This document shows positions 10,089 to 22,098 of a stretch of DNA of 64,000 bases, in pieces; the first letter of the stretch is position 1, and each line of letters begins with the position of its first letter. A program made the position numbers and the translations under genes. The notes under the pieces were generated by a model that had not been told where the DNA came from, searched no databases, and saw nothing but the letters and a program-made list of their open reading frames with translations. The DNA is from Puccinia triticina (lineage: Eukaryota > Basidiomycota > Pucciniomycetes > Pucciniales > Pucciniaceae), in assembly GCF_026914185.1 (NCBI RefSeq), contig NC_070563.1, forward strand, positions 4,237,001 through 4,301,000, given 5' to 3'.

Positions 10089-11887
10089 ACTACTTATGGT
10101 TTGGAATGGAGCACCACATTGCTTGCAAGTTACAGTTGGTCTTGTCCTTTCATTTTGTGAAGTAACATTTGACAGGTGGGGAACCATTCAGATCATCGGA
10201 CCATGGACCCTCTCACGTTTTTTTTTTTGACTCAATGCAGCCAAGTCTGAGTCTTAAATACATAGTACTTGATCATTGTAATTGTTAGCTGTGAAAATTG
10301 TGTGATACTTGGTTATTGATATAAGTACCAGATACATCTGTTAGGATATCCAGGATTGAAGATGTTGGATTGTTTACAGTGTAATTTTATTTACAGAATG
10401 TTTTTTCAGAAGGGATGAAGCTACTTAGGAATTTCAAGCTGGATCCAGTGTTTATGGAATCTTGCGCTTCTAATGGTGCCAACGGCGTGATGTTGTTGGA
10501 AGGATTAGTGGAGAAATCAGGGGGTGAGATCACCTCCAAGCCATTTGGCTGGTAGCTCTTCCCCTTGTATGCCAACTTTAGATGCAAGTCCCTCCCTTCA
10601 GGAGGCGGGCCCTTCAGACCCCCCCCCCCCCAAGCATAGGTTTGAGGGAGGGACTTGTGTTAAGTTCAGGGCCAACCCCGCGTCCCAAAGGGACGCTCTC
10701 CAAAGAAGAGGCTTACTTGTAAAGTCGGACCTGCGGCCTGAGGACAGTCAAATTTTGGCAGGGAAATGATAAAAAATAAACTTAGCACAAAGTTGAAAAT
10801 AAATAAATGAACTCTCTTTGATGCAATTTGGCACAGTTGTAGCTGCTCATGTTGGGAATTTGCTGGATTTTTTGGGGGGAAATTTGGCCATAAATGGCCT
10901 GCTCAGCAGCTATTTTTGCAAGGGCACTTACAGTTTTGAGAAATTGAATTTTGCTGACCTGACTGGTTCTGCTCTTGTTGGATCAGGGAGAGTCCTACGG
11001 CTCTTGAATTATTAAATTGTATTTTTAATGAAATATGTACATATTTGCAATTGGTGGCACTTATGGCTTATGATGTACTAGAGGCCAAGGCGGCTTCGCC
11101 GCTGCAAATCTAAGGTACAATTTCCAAGGAAAGAGCAAACAATGTGAAATTGATAGGTGCCTCTCATATCCTGAAAGTTCAAGTTTGTTTTCAAACAAAG
11201 TGGCAAAGGCGCATGCAAGCCAAATTGTACTAAATCCCTTGGCAGTTTGATTTTTTCCAACAACATTTGTAACCACCAATCTGCAAATTCAGATGCAAGA
11301 AATGGTGCATTCTCTGTGCTACAGAAACTGTAGCACATCTTTGCTCTTCTGTACTGTTTCCCTAGGTAGGACCAGATGTATGATTGGTCAGTGACGGTCA
11401 AGCCTTGGCTTTAAAAAAAACTTACGTTTAGCTCCGCAGAGGTCAATACAGGCTGTCGTTTCTTTTGGGTAACTGTTGTTTTTATCTTGACTTTGTCTCG
11501 GTTGATTTGGTGTGGGGACTGAGGTCTGCACTTTTGAGTGGCCCTTGGATCAGCAAAGCTTGGATTCAGTTGGACGTGTTTTCTACGGATGGTTTGTACA
11601 TAATAGAAGACCCGGTAGAAAGTTAAATGTTGCTATGTACTTATGTGTATGTTGACAAAAAAAATCCGCTAATCAGCAAGAGTTGATCATTTGAGGGAAA
11701 AAGAAGTCGTTGGCAAGGGAGTTGGGAGGAACAAAACCCACATAGAGCTTGCTGCCCGCTGACCCATGCCAGTGGCCGTCACCTGTATCCTACCTCTTTG
11801 GGGGCCGTGCCCCACCATGCCTGGCCATGCATTCTTTTCTTGATCAAAGTTGCATTTACTTTTGCTCCTGTGGTGAGTTTGCGTTTA
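10089..11887. other. Non-coding stretch with a small inverted repeat and a shared repeat word
   Basis: No gene is supported. An inverted repeat CAAGTCCCTCCCTT (10585-10598) / GAGGGAGGGACTTG (10644-10657) flanks a poly-C run; 'gggacttgtg.taagtt' recurs near 15,468, which suggests a dispersed TIR family. At 11,078-11,107 the phrase 'ctagaggccaaggcggct' followed by 'cgccgctgcaaa' recurs at 52,660-52,690, so it is another dispersed repeat. A weak relative of the MITE at 43.2 kb may lie at 11,140-11,275. Confidence 0.5.
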
Positions 11888-12076
11888 GGGTGTTCAAAGT
11901 TGACTTGCATAAAATCATAACACCATAAAATCATAAAATTCTGAGCTGAAAAAAATATGTACCACCCAAACACTCAAATTACAGCAACATTTCTATAATG
12001 GTACATATGAAATCATCACTTGAAAGTTTTATGATTTTATGTATTGAAAATTTCATGATTTCAACTTTGAACACCC
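11888..12076. mobile_element. MITE, 189 bp, TA target duplication
   Basis: The ends GGGTGTTCAAAGTTGA / TCAACTTTGAACACCC are perfect inverted repeats of at least 16 bp flanked by TA on both sides. The interior is AT-rich with repeated 'ataaaatcat' and has no coding capacity. The TA duplication suggests mobilisation by a Tc1/mariner-type transposase. A weak relative appears at 29,105-29,250. Confidence 0.8.
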
Positions 12077-12547
12077 TAGTTGATGCTCCCCATGGGCCAG
12101 AACCTCTGCCATCCCTGTGTGCCGCTGTTGCTGACAGTCTGAGGATCATGAGAGGGCATCTCTGGTTGTATAAACAGTGTTTGGAGACCATTTTGCAAAT
12201 GTTTTGAAATTTGACTGAAGATTTTTATGCCAAACTTCTTAAGGAAAACTTCAAAACAAGCCAAAAGTCTGGTTGGAAGTAAATCCAAAGAGATGCAATT
12301 TTTTTTCGCGAGGAATTAAAGCTCAACAGAGTCGGTATTGGATACTGCACCAGATGACTCCAATAGCGTGTTGTAAGGCTCGCAGAGTTGGAAGATGTTC
12401 TGGTATCAAAATGGGATTGACATGGATGACAAAATTTGGTACAACTCGGCTGAATTACAGTTTAGACATAACAAGAAACAACAAGCGTGAAGGACAAAGT
12501 ACTCCATAAAAAACACCATCCTCACTATCTGAGAGGAAGAAGAAGAC

Positions 12548-14195
12548 TCAAGAGCCGGTGAGCTCAAGCCAAAGACCTCTATCAACGTGACCACCACCCC
12601 CAGCACCAAGCTCTTGCTGCTTGGACTTGCCAACAATCTCATCCCAAAGCTTCTTCAAATGATCACCATAATCAACTCTCATGAGGAAGAAAGGTCTCAA
12701 TAGCTTGCCATTGATCCTTCCTAACATCGCTGATTCACCCAGATACAACTTGAGGATTGAAGGCTGGACTACAAAGATATTCCCCAACTCTCGAATCATC
12801 TCATATTGCTTGTTCAGGCCCGGGATATTGAACTTGGCAATCATGTCTTGGTACATTGTCAGATCCCTGTTTGTTATCCAACAAGGTTTAATCAGTTAAC
12901 ATCATCCTCTCAATAATTCTTACAGAAGTCGCTGCATGCCGCACACGCTTCCGTATGAGTTCTTGAAAAATCAAACTGGTCATTTTTTGGTTTGAAATCT
13001 AGCTTTTTCTGCTTCCCTAGACTGCTACTCAGCCAACTTAACACACCTAGAGACGCGCTAAGGAATTGGATTAGTACTACCCCAAGTCAAATATCCAAAA
13101 TACAGAGAAGAAGCCGTCATTCTAGGGCTTTCTGAGCCACTGAATTGATGTTGTTTTTGATTCGGACCAGGATATGATTGTTAAATATTGACATCTCTCT
13201 TTGGATGTTCACACTGGCAGCAGCCAGTGGAACAATCACTGTCGTCACGTATTGTTGCCACAAATGCATCGTCATGTCGGCCGTCTTGATCACCGTCATC
13301 GGCTTCAGGCTTGGCTCAGCTTTGAGTTTGTAACTCGAGAATTGGGCCAAGGATGTTTTGAGTGCCGTTTTAACATATCCTTTAGAAAAGCTTTCTGCCA
13401 GTGTCTTGAGGAGTGAAAATAGATTTTATTTCTTCCCTTCAAAATATGGATGTGGAAAAAAACAGAGTAGATACGAGCTCAATCATCCGTCCGACACTCT
13501 CTGCGTGCCAAGTAAGCAATTTGTCAACGACATTCAAGTCCAACTGGCCATCACTTTCGCAGAGCTCAGGGGTGGTAGAGAGTTCTTCCGTCAATGGGTT
13601 GGTTGAATCATCAGCCGAGATCCCACTCTTTCAGTAAGGATTTGAGACCACTTGTTTGGGTAGTTCCAGGCGTTCCATTGGCAGAAGACGAAATTTGGTT
13701 GACCATTCAATCAAAAATCGTGTTTGTCGGTTTGGCTTCATTTCTTGCACACGACACAAGATAATACAAATCTGTCACTTATGCGCGTTTGCCATGAAAT
13801 ATATAAATATGACACTCAAAACCTCGCTGAGATAGGGAGATTACTTACGTGCCATCTTGCAAACTCAAGTAGATAGCTGACATATAACTCAGTCAAGATT
13901 TTGCACTCGCGTTCCTCATATCGACTATTGTCGAGATGTTGGCCGAAGAGTTCATCGAGTTGCTGATCCAGCATACCGGAGAGCGCAGAAATCGCAGGTC
14001 CACCGGTGATCAAATCGCGGACGGTCTCATGGCGACGATTGACCCTGTTGAAATTGGTTCTTGTGCCACCGGTATCGAGTTCGATGACGGGGAAGTTTTT
14101 TATGAGCTCGAAGGTGGTGCGGGCATAGCCGACGAAGCCACTCGCGGGGCCGAACAGGACTGAGGAAGCAGGAGTGTGCCATATCTGTCGGCCCG
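12548..14195 (-). pseudogene. Decayed, 5'-truncated copy of exocyst subunit SEC10
   Basis: Exon-like blocks on the minus strand read as the C-terminal half of fungal Sec10/EXOC5: 13849-14190 (LDQQLDELFGQHLDNSRYEE, donor GTAAGT), 13490-13630 (VVDKLLTWHAESVGRMIEL), 13117-13395 (IKTADMTMHLWQQYVTTVIV, REMSIFNNHILVRI), about 12930-13035 (SLGKQKKLDFKPKNDQFDFS, THTEACAACSDF) and 12548-12862 (MYQDMIAKFNIPGL, LGNIFVVQPSILK). The family normally has more sequence between AESVGR and the next block, and about 50 residues between CSDF and MYQDM. Both stretches are missing. A one-base slip with a stop follows SVAQKAL near 13,117, and the N-terminal half is absent. Sec10 tethers secretory vesicles at the plasma membrane; this copy is unlikely to do so. 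Introns are retained, which indicates a DNA-level duplication rather than a retrocopy. Confidence 0.7.
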
Positions 14196-16109
14196 CTGTC
14201 CAAGTGCATCAACTCCTCCCGCGTCTTCCGCCGCTGTCGGCCTGTCGGCCTCGCTTGGCATGGAGACTTCTGACGAAGCCGGCAAAGAAGCCTTCTTGAG
14301 GAGAGCTGCGGCGACTGGTGGATCTGATGCTGCTGGTGGCCGGAAGAGCCCGCTGAAGGTTGTAGCTGCAGGCCTGGCTGTGCGCGCTGCAGGTCGGGAC
14401 GGGTTAAGCGTGTTTGAGAGTTAATGCGAAGGTTGGAGAAGGCTAGTGAAGGCAGTATTGGCTGCAAAAACGTAGGAGCGTTACAAATGGGAGGCAAAGC
14501 AACGGCTGATGTGACGTACGAGTGTGAGTAACGTTGCACCACGGTGGGATGTTAGTGGAAGGCGATGATAGGGTGGTGTGGCAGTGGGTTGCAGATAGCA
14601 ACGGTGGATGTGTACAATGTCGTGGCGAGGGTAACGGTGAAATTGATTCAGAGCAAGTCGAGGGAATGGCTGTGGTGATTCTAGCAACGCTGAGAAGGAC
14701 CAAAAGCTTAAAAGAGAGGCAGCATTCAAGGTTATTGATTCCCCAGGGTGATTGGAGACGCTGCACTTCCAGCTATCCATCGCTCTCAACCCCTCCGCTG
14801 TTGCACATGCGCAGTCCGAGGGGCAAAGAGTGGGCCCCCCACTGGTCCGTGGCCTTTGCTGCGGGCTGGGGGCCTTCACGTCCATCCCTTTTGACCTGTG
14901 CACTTGAAGCAGGCTGGGGGGTGAGCCTGTGGGCACAGCATTGCTGATGTTGGAAGGCTGGGTTGAGATTTTTTTTTATTGTTGTATTCTTATGTAGGGG
15001 AAATTTTTGGTCTGTTAATTGCTTTTTTGTAAGGGGGAAACCCTTGATTTTTTTTCTTCTCATTTTTGTATTTATAGGGGGAACCCTTGATCTTTTTTTT
15101 TGTGATTTTGGAAAAACTGTGCCTTTAATAAACTTGGATGCATTTTGCTATTTATGCCATAAGGAGCAGATTGATCCAAGAGTTTATCTGGGCCTGCATT
15201 GGGAGGATCACTCCAATGCCCAATACTTATCCATCCCCACTGTTTCCTAATGCTATGGAAACGTGGAGCTTTGAGGGCCATACATATACCAAAAAATCAC
15301 AAGCTTTTCAATGGTCTGGGAGGCGTGACCAGAATCAGAGCGCTTGTGGGTGATTTGGGGGTTGTAATGCCCTTCCCAGCCAAATGGCTGGTTGCGCTCA
15401 CGCAAGATTTGGGACATTATATTGAATTCCCTCCTTTGGAGGCACTTTACGCCTCCTTGGAAGGAAGGGACTTGTGCTAAGTTAGGGGCAGCCCATGGGT
15501 CTCAGCCAATGAAGCAAAATAGCTTGGATTTCTGCATCTCCATTTTAGGATTAACTGCCAGATATCAGATTTTGCAGGGAAATCTAGGTCCCCAAAGCTG
15601 TTCCAGATTCCAGATTTCCCTGCAAAATCTGGAATTCCAGATTTATTCAAGTTCACGGGGAGTCCTCCATTTCCCCAAAACGCCAACCCAAACCTGGCTG
15701 GGTTTGGGCGGCCCACAGCCAACCCACCTGATTGCCATGCCTAGGTATGCCACAAAACTTTATTCCATGGTAAGAACCCATGGCAGACTGCTGATCATTC
15801 ACCATGGTGGTGTTGATATCAACACCTGGGGGATGTTAGATTTTAAGGCTTGTTGCCATAGGATGAGGAAATTGAGGAAGAGGTTTTGAAATAGGAGCTG
15901 GGTTGATTCTCCTTTGATGGTACTTGGACCAAAAATGTGGTAAAAACAAGAAAAGGCTCCAACACCAGGAAAAAAAATAGTCACTTGATGACAAGTGACA
16001 TCATGCCAGCTCCAGCGGGCTACCCACCATCTAACCACATCTCCCTCCCCCCCCCCCCCCCCCCATCTACTTACCTTTCAGGATTTCCACAGAAGATCCT
16101 CAGTTTTGG
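14196..16109. other. No supported gene; repeat-like fragments
   Basis: Short frames on both strands at 14,170-14,900 are mutually overlapping and lack motifs. The minus-strand sequence from 14,196 to 14,420 is still coding-like in composition and may be eroded 5' SEC10. From 14,960 to 15,120 there are T-rich runs with 'ggggaaaccctt' and 'gggggaacccttg' repeats. 'ggaagggacttgtgctaagtt' at 15,461-15,481 resembles 10,648-10,668. A homopolymeric C run lies at 16,047-16,064. Confidence 0.45.
15566..15631. repeat. Perfect 20-bp inverted repeat (hairpin)
   Basis: CAGATTTTGCAGGGAAATCT at 15566-15585 is exactly complementary to 15612-15631, with a 26-nt loop. A similar phrase (gatttttgcagagaaatcta) occurs inside the MITE at 23,984-24,123, so it probably belongs to a dispersed element. 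Confidence 0.8.
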
Positions 16110-16545
16110 CTGGGCACCACTAATCCTCATTTCTGGTCAGCTGATACTCAGCTTTGGCTCCCAGCTCATGCTCAGCTTTGCTGCCCAGCTTATTCTCAGC
16201 TTTGGTGCCAAGCTTATGCTCAGCTTTGGTGCCAAGCTTATGCTCAGCGTTGGTGCCAAGCTTATGCTCAGCGTTGGTGCCCAGCTCATGCTCAGCTTTG
16301 AACCAGTCTTGGCCCAGCTGATTCTCAGCTTTAGTCCAGTCATGGCTCAACTTAGACTCAGATTAGGACTATCATTGGCCCAGCCAATGCTCAGCTTTGG
16401 ACTAGTATTGGCTCAGCTGATTTTCAGCTTTCAATAAATCTTTTCCCAGACAATGCTAAGCTTCTGACCACTCCTGTAACAGCTGATTCTCAGCTGTGGA
16501 CCAGCCTTGGCTTAGCAGATGCTCAGCTGTGGACCAGCCTACTAC
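16110..16545. repeat. 24-bp minisatellite
   Basis: About five to seven near-perfect 24-bp units (type AAGCTTATGCTCAGCTTTGGTGCC) run from 16,140 to 16,300 and pass into degenerate copies up to about 16,545. As the unit length is a multiple of three, an open frame results on both strands, encoding periodic KLMLSFGA on plus and EHKLGTKA on minus. I treat these frames as by-products because there is no start context, splice structure or homology. Confidence 0.8.
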
Positions 16546-19500
16546 TCAGTCATAAAAGTAATTACTCCGCCGGTATTCCCTCTCCAAGTACATACTTACT
16601 AAAATAAGGGTACATACCCTTAAGGCTTACGCAACAATCAGCCCCTTTTCAAGGAGTCCATTGTTCTTCTTTTCACTCATTTTGCATCACACTCTGTGTT
16701 CCACCAGGATAATTCTCAGCAGCTTGAGTTTCTATTGAGCAAATTTCTTTTTTTTTTGACCAATGAGGAATATATGTCGGCTTGCTCCTTGATTTTCAAT
16801 GTTGTACATAGAGCTGGCCTAGGAATTTTTTTCATTCATGTTGTTCTCATACCCCGCCACTTTTACCGTCACAAAAATACAATTCAAGAGACTTGCTTTT
16901 CTTGAGTGTAATGTTATACAGATCTAGGGTCCCTGATCAGTGAAACGCGAGTGAAGGGCTGAGAAGATGAACCATAGAGTGCATTGATTTTGATTTTGCA
17001 CAAGTGAAAAAATGAAAATCACATGCATCACAATTGCAAATAAGAAAGATGAAACTGAGCAGCACAACAAGAGATTACAAGGGGTTCATCCTATGCTTAT
17101 TCAGTTTAAATATTGTTGTTAGCAAAGTTAAAGAGATCCCACCCTTTGTTGAAACAAAGGCTAAATTCCAACTGACACTTCCAGTTGTGAATGCAAGAGT
17201 GAAATACTGATGTACCAAAATGCAGCCAATCTGCTGCCTCATGTAGTAAACATGTGGTGCTGGAAGGACATGAATTACTTGCATTGTTTGAATAGAGGAT
17301 CCAAAGGAAAAGAGTGCTCACCAAATCATTAATTTGTTTCAGTCTACAGCCTATATTTTAAAGGACCCATACCTCTCTCTCTGAATCAACATCCTGCAAG
17401 ATCTGATTCATGATGCCCAAAGGGTACTCCTGCTTCTCCCCCCCACCAGTAATTTTGGAAAGATAAATAGCGGCATCATGCCTACAGCAGCCCCCCATCA
17501 ACCTGGTGTTGTCGCAGGCCTTCCAAGTTGATTTACTTCTCTTGTCAGCGGCTTTATGTGCATTTGCACATTGATTGGCCGAATAATTTGTATTTTAAAT
17601 TATTGAAAACAAAATGAGAAAGCTTAAGCTATTACAAATCAATAGGGAAAACTTGCTGTGTTGTGAGCTTGGTACAATTCTTCCTGCACCAAAACAATCA
17701 TTTTTAGTATGCTTCCTGTTACATTAACAAAATCTAAGTAGAAGATAAAGAAACATGGATTGATATCAGGTCCACAATACAATAATGACAGCTTGATTAT
17801 TTGCAGTAATAGAAGAGTTTAGACATATCTTTCCCCCAGTCAGTTGTTGTACAATGTCTACAACTTGCACAATAGATATGCGCTGTGAGCCTGAGTCTCT
17901 ATAGTGACAGCAGGACACAAGAAAAAAAAGGGGGGAATATTTAGATTTCTTTGGATAAAGAAAATACAAATATAAGAGAGAGAGAGAAAGAGAGAAAGAG
18001 ACTGAGAAGATTCAAGATTAAGCAGATTATCAAGTTTATTCTGGTGGGAATGCACGTCCACTGGCAATGCTGCCTCTTTAAAAGAGTGCTGCCAAGCTGT
18101 GCTAGAGAGTGCAACAGCCTCCTCTCACCAAAGAAACGTGGAGTGCTTCTGGATTAGAAAAGTTTAATCCAGCCACAATTTTTTAGTTTCCTTCTGGATA
18201 GTCAAGGTTCTTTAAAGGGAAACCTATGTGGTTTGTTTCTTACAAAAACCACAGAAGAAGAATGATGTAAAGCAGGTGCAGACCTGTGATCAAGGATAAG
18301 GCAAAGGCCGGCAAGGAAGACTGGATCAAGCAGACACAGAGTTGTACCTCTGAGATGAACAAGGTTCAGTGAAAGAAGTTACTTACTGTCAATATCCTAG
18401 GTGCCTGTGACGGTAGGTATACTGGGAGTGTGGTAATCTCTTTGGTGGTGATCCTGGGGTTATCTGGGGTGTGGTTCTGGTGTGCTGAAGTCTGTAGATC
18501 CTCCTCAGGCAAGGGGGATCCTGACTACAAAAATTTTCAGTTTGCTTATGTAATTTACATATGTACATGTGGTTTGGCACGCCTGGTAGCGCTTACATGT
18601 CACAACTGCGCATGCGCGCCACAACTCAAGAACTCAGGGAAGGAGTAGAGTTACAAAGAAAGGGTGAGTTGTAACTAAGGTTAAAAATGCATGAGGAAAC
18701 AGAATATGAAGTCAAAACAAGGTTATCTCTTAAGATGAAAAAGATATAAGGTAATTCATATGTAACAAAGTAGAAAAGGTGGCTTTTAGGTCAGCTGTGT
18801 TGACTCTAAGGCTGACATGCGCAATGGAGCGCTGGCATCACCTCAGCACAGTTCTTTTGATCAATAGTGGCATTACCACTTACATGGTAATGGTCTATGC
18901 TCTAAGGGTTCACGGTTGTGATTGCTGGCATCAAAATGTTCCACCTACAATCAATTTTTGGTTTCAACAGGGTTGTCTGCACCCTTGTTGGCACAGTTGA
19001 GTCTGTCTTGCAGTATCTGGTGTGCGGAAATTATCACAGGGTTGAAGTGTTGACTGGTTGAGGTCCTTGTCCACTAGCAAATTGTTCAAGCCTTTCATAT
19101 TTGTGAATCCTATATTCAAACAATGTGATCCTTGGGCGGTAATAAGACCTTCACTCACAAAAAATTCCTGACATTTTTGCTGTATTCCGGATTGTTCTGT
19201 TGGGCTTTGAGAGATAGGCATACAGGGATCCATGTTAGCATGCACATAAAAGTGATTGATATTTCAGAAAGCTTACACAAGGTAGAGGGAATCAAATAAG
19301 TTGTATGCTGTTAGTAGAGATCAGTTTCAGTGCGCATACAAGAGAAACTTGACTTAGCCGGTCATTTGGGATATGTACATATCTACAAGTGTGGAACTAG
19401 TCTTAAAAGAGAAACTTGAGAATTGACGAGACATTTGACCTACATTCCATTCTGCACTTCTGGTACTATCTTCTAATACTTGTTTCAAGGAGGTGTAATA

Positions 19501-19689
19501 AATGGAAGAAAACTTAGTTTTAATTGAGTATTATCCACCATTTCCTCTAGGGTGTATAGGAAAATTCTGGGGAATCTTCTCAGCCCACCCAAGTCTAGGG
19601 AAAAAATTGAGTTGCAATGTTATTAACTCAATTAGGCTAGAGGAGTAACAGCATATTGTGTTTGTGAACATAAATGAGGAGGGTCTGCA
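16546..19689. other. AT-rich stretch without recognised features
   Basis: No reading frame exceeds about 95 codons and none has a recognisable motif. Short purine microsatellites occur (for example 'gagagagagagaaagagagaaagag' near 17,975-18,000). I see no RNA gene or clear TIR element. Confidence 0.5.
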
Positions 19690-20480
19690 AGGCAAAACCT
19701 AATTCTCAGGGTAAGAAATTTCAATTTGAGGCTGAGCCCTTGGACGCAAAACCTAATTATCAAGGTAAGAAATTTTAATTTGAGCCTGAGCCCTTGGCGC
19801 GAATACCCAATCCTTACAATTTGTATGGTGTTTCAAGCCTGTCTGGGCACTCACCAAATTTTGGCCAAAAAAAGGCCAAGTGCGCGTGGCCGACGCTAAA
19901 GCCCGCTTGGCCAATCCTCAAGCCCACCTGGCACACTCCCAACCCCCGCTTGGCATATTGCAAAGTGGGCGGGGTTTGGCACAAAGCCCCGCTGGGCCGA
20001 TTTCAAGCAAGGGTGCCACGCACGCCAGTCACTGTGCCGGCCATCAAGGAGAGAATTTTCCCTCCTCGATGGTCGGTCTACAAACCGGTCATCGAGAAGG
20101 GAAGACTCCCTTCTTGATGATCAATACAAGTATTGCCCACCGCAAAGGGAGTCCTTCCTCCCCGATGACCAGCCTACAGACCAACCATCAAGAAGGCAAA
20201 GCTCCCTTGTCAATGTCCAATGTGCAATGTCAAGAAGGGAGAACATTTCCCCTCCTCAAGGGCACATTGTTCTTGCCTTTTGAGGCAGAGACAAGGGCTG
20301 GGGTCTCATGACCGGCGTGTTGCCATTGGCCCAGCACTTGATCTCGGCCAAGCGGGACTTGGCTGTGTGTCAAGCTCTGTCCCCCGCGCAAGCTGCCCAA
20401 TCAAGCCCGCTGGGCACATACCCAACCTCCGGAGGCACTCGGCCAAGCGGGAGTTGGGTATGTGCCCAGACGCGCTTGCA
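19690..20480. repeat. Complex repeat block: 55-bp duplication, hairpin and CGATGACCGGT-type units
   Basis: A unit of about 55 bp ('gcaaaacctaatt..gagcccttgg') is duplicated at 19,690-19,800. At 20,064-20,110 the phrase 'cctcgatggtcggtct' ... 'accggtcatcgag' matches the palindromic unit of the minisatellite at 54.2 kb. At 20,408-20,470 CTGGGCACATACCCAAC pairs with GTTGGGTATGTGCCCAG across a short loop. GCCAAGCGGG and its complement recur through 19,880-20,460. No gene is supported. Confidence 0.6.
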
Positions 20481-20705
20481 ACACCATACACAAAAAACAA
20501 TAATACAATAGTGCTGCAACCACAATCTAGCCTTTCCACAGATTATTAAGATGAAGAATAAGAGCTGTTGTCTCTTCTAATAGCCCAGTTCACGTTGGTC
20601 TTTGACCAGCAAGATTTTAATTAGAATCATGCGTGTTTAATGTCAGCTCTTGCTGAAAGCCGGACTAACACGGCCATTTTTAAGCTTTTTAAGCTTACTT
20701 TTTTA

Positions 20706-21065
20706 TCAATCAGCAACACCAATTTTAGTCGGGGGCATAAAATGCCCCAACTTGAACCGGGCTAATTGACGGTCTTCATAGGTTCGGATGGAAAATTTGT
20801 AACAGCTAGATTTCCATTGCCCTACTTCACATATGTTGGTGTTTGATACACCCAGGGTGTTGCGTAGGGAAGCGCCTCCTACTCTAAAAGAGTGACCTAT
20901 TGAGCCATCAAATTTCCCTTGTCGTAGTACCAACTGGATGCACTTAAGGGTTTCTCCCCGCGTTAAATGACAACGTGTTACCCCTTCGCAGTAGCCAAAA
21001 AGTGAAGTTATCAAGCCTTTAGCTTCCATGAGGCGGCGTTCAATCGCGGCCACCAGACAAAGCAT
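20706..21065 (-). pseudogene. C-terminal fragment of a tyrosine recombinase (Crypton/DIRS-like)
   Basis: The 119-residue frame contains GHSFRVGGASLRN, matching the H-x-x-R box, then GQWKSSCYKF with the conserved W and the Tyr region, followed by SIRTY. This order (HxxR .. GxW .. Y) is that of the catalytic end of tyrosine recombinases found in fungal Crypton and DIRS elements. The N-terminal part with the first catalytic Arg is not readable upstream (to about 21,300), where frames are broken. It is therefore a truncated relic. Which of the two element classes it came from cannot be told from this fragment. Confidence 0.65.
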
Positions 21066-21486
21066 GCTCTTAAGACTATGGAGGACAAGTTTTTGTGGAA
21101 TTCCTGGCGTCGCGACTTCGCGTTCCGTATGGTAGTGTACTTGTTCCTCCCAAAATCAGTTTGCATTTGCCTTACATCGGATTTCAGGATTGAATATGCT
21201 ATATTGAGTTCCCCGGTGCGCGTACTGTATGTGAATTCTCCTAGGCTTGGGGTCTCGGTGCCGCCGAATGGATGGTGAGAGATGCTTTATTGGCCGCCGC
21301 GGCTGCTTCAGATTATGGAGGTAGGTAGCTGGAGGATATGGACGGTTGAGTTTCTCCAGAGATCTTGTCTTGGTTTCTCTTCTTCTTGGTCAAGTTCACC
21401 CTCCATTTGCCTCGTATACTCGTAGTCGCTGTTGACCCGCCTCTCCCCCTTTGTCAAACTCAGGACAACAACCGAAGAAACAAAAG

Positions 21487-21488
<2 letters not shown>

Positions 21489-21517
<29 letters not shown>
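21489..21517. repeat. (AT)n microsatellite
   Basis: About 14 AT units. Just downstream (21,530-21,580) 'cagatccttttgaatattat' is tandemly duplicated. Confidence 0.95.
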
Positions 21518-21523
<6 letters not shown>

Positions 21524-21623
21524 AACAGATCCTTTTGAATATTATGATATACAGATCCTTTTGAATATTATGATATAGTTCCCTTATTTACGAACCTCTA
21601 CACAGAAACACTCATTTAGACAA

Positions 21624-21826
21624 TGGATGACTTCCCGTCATCATTTAGAGAGCTCTAGATACCTCTCTAAATCCTAAATTAAGACACCTATCAAAAACTC
21701 AACCAGTGCACATGAAAGTAATGAACTGTAGGGCTAGGAAAACATTTCCCTTTTTGTCAAAAATTAAGGATTTGGACGTGTAAATTGAGATCTGGGAGGC
21801 TCCCAGACTCAACGGGAAGTCCTCCA
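21624..21826. mobile_element. MITE-like element with GGATGACTTCCCGT termini
   Basis: The left end TGGATGACTTCCCGTCA and the right end ACGGGAAGTCCTCCA are imperfect inverted repeats. The internal phrase 'tctgggaggc' next to the right end is shared with 23,984-24,123, which identifies a family. It has no coding capacity, and the target duplication is not clear. Confidence 0.6.
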
Positions 21827-22098
21827 ATCTAACTTTCTTAAATATTTCTCTCGAACATAAATAGCTCCTTCAGATTGTAAAACTTTTCCCTTTTCTCAAG
21901 AGACTTATTTTGTTATTTCCTCTTTTCTTTCAAAAAATCATCGACAAAATTTCCAAAAAGAAAGCAATATCATTTTTTATATTTCGCGTCTCTCAAAATT
22001 AGTACAAAGGTTACGCGCGTCCGAAAGTCAGAAAAAGAAAGTTTAAAAAGTCAGAAAGTACAATAGTTTAAGATCAGCGAGCGAAATTAGCGGTTTCT

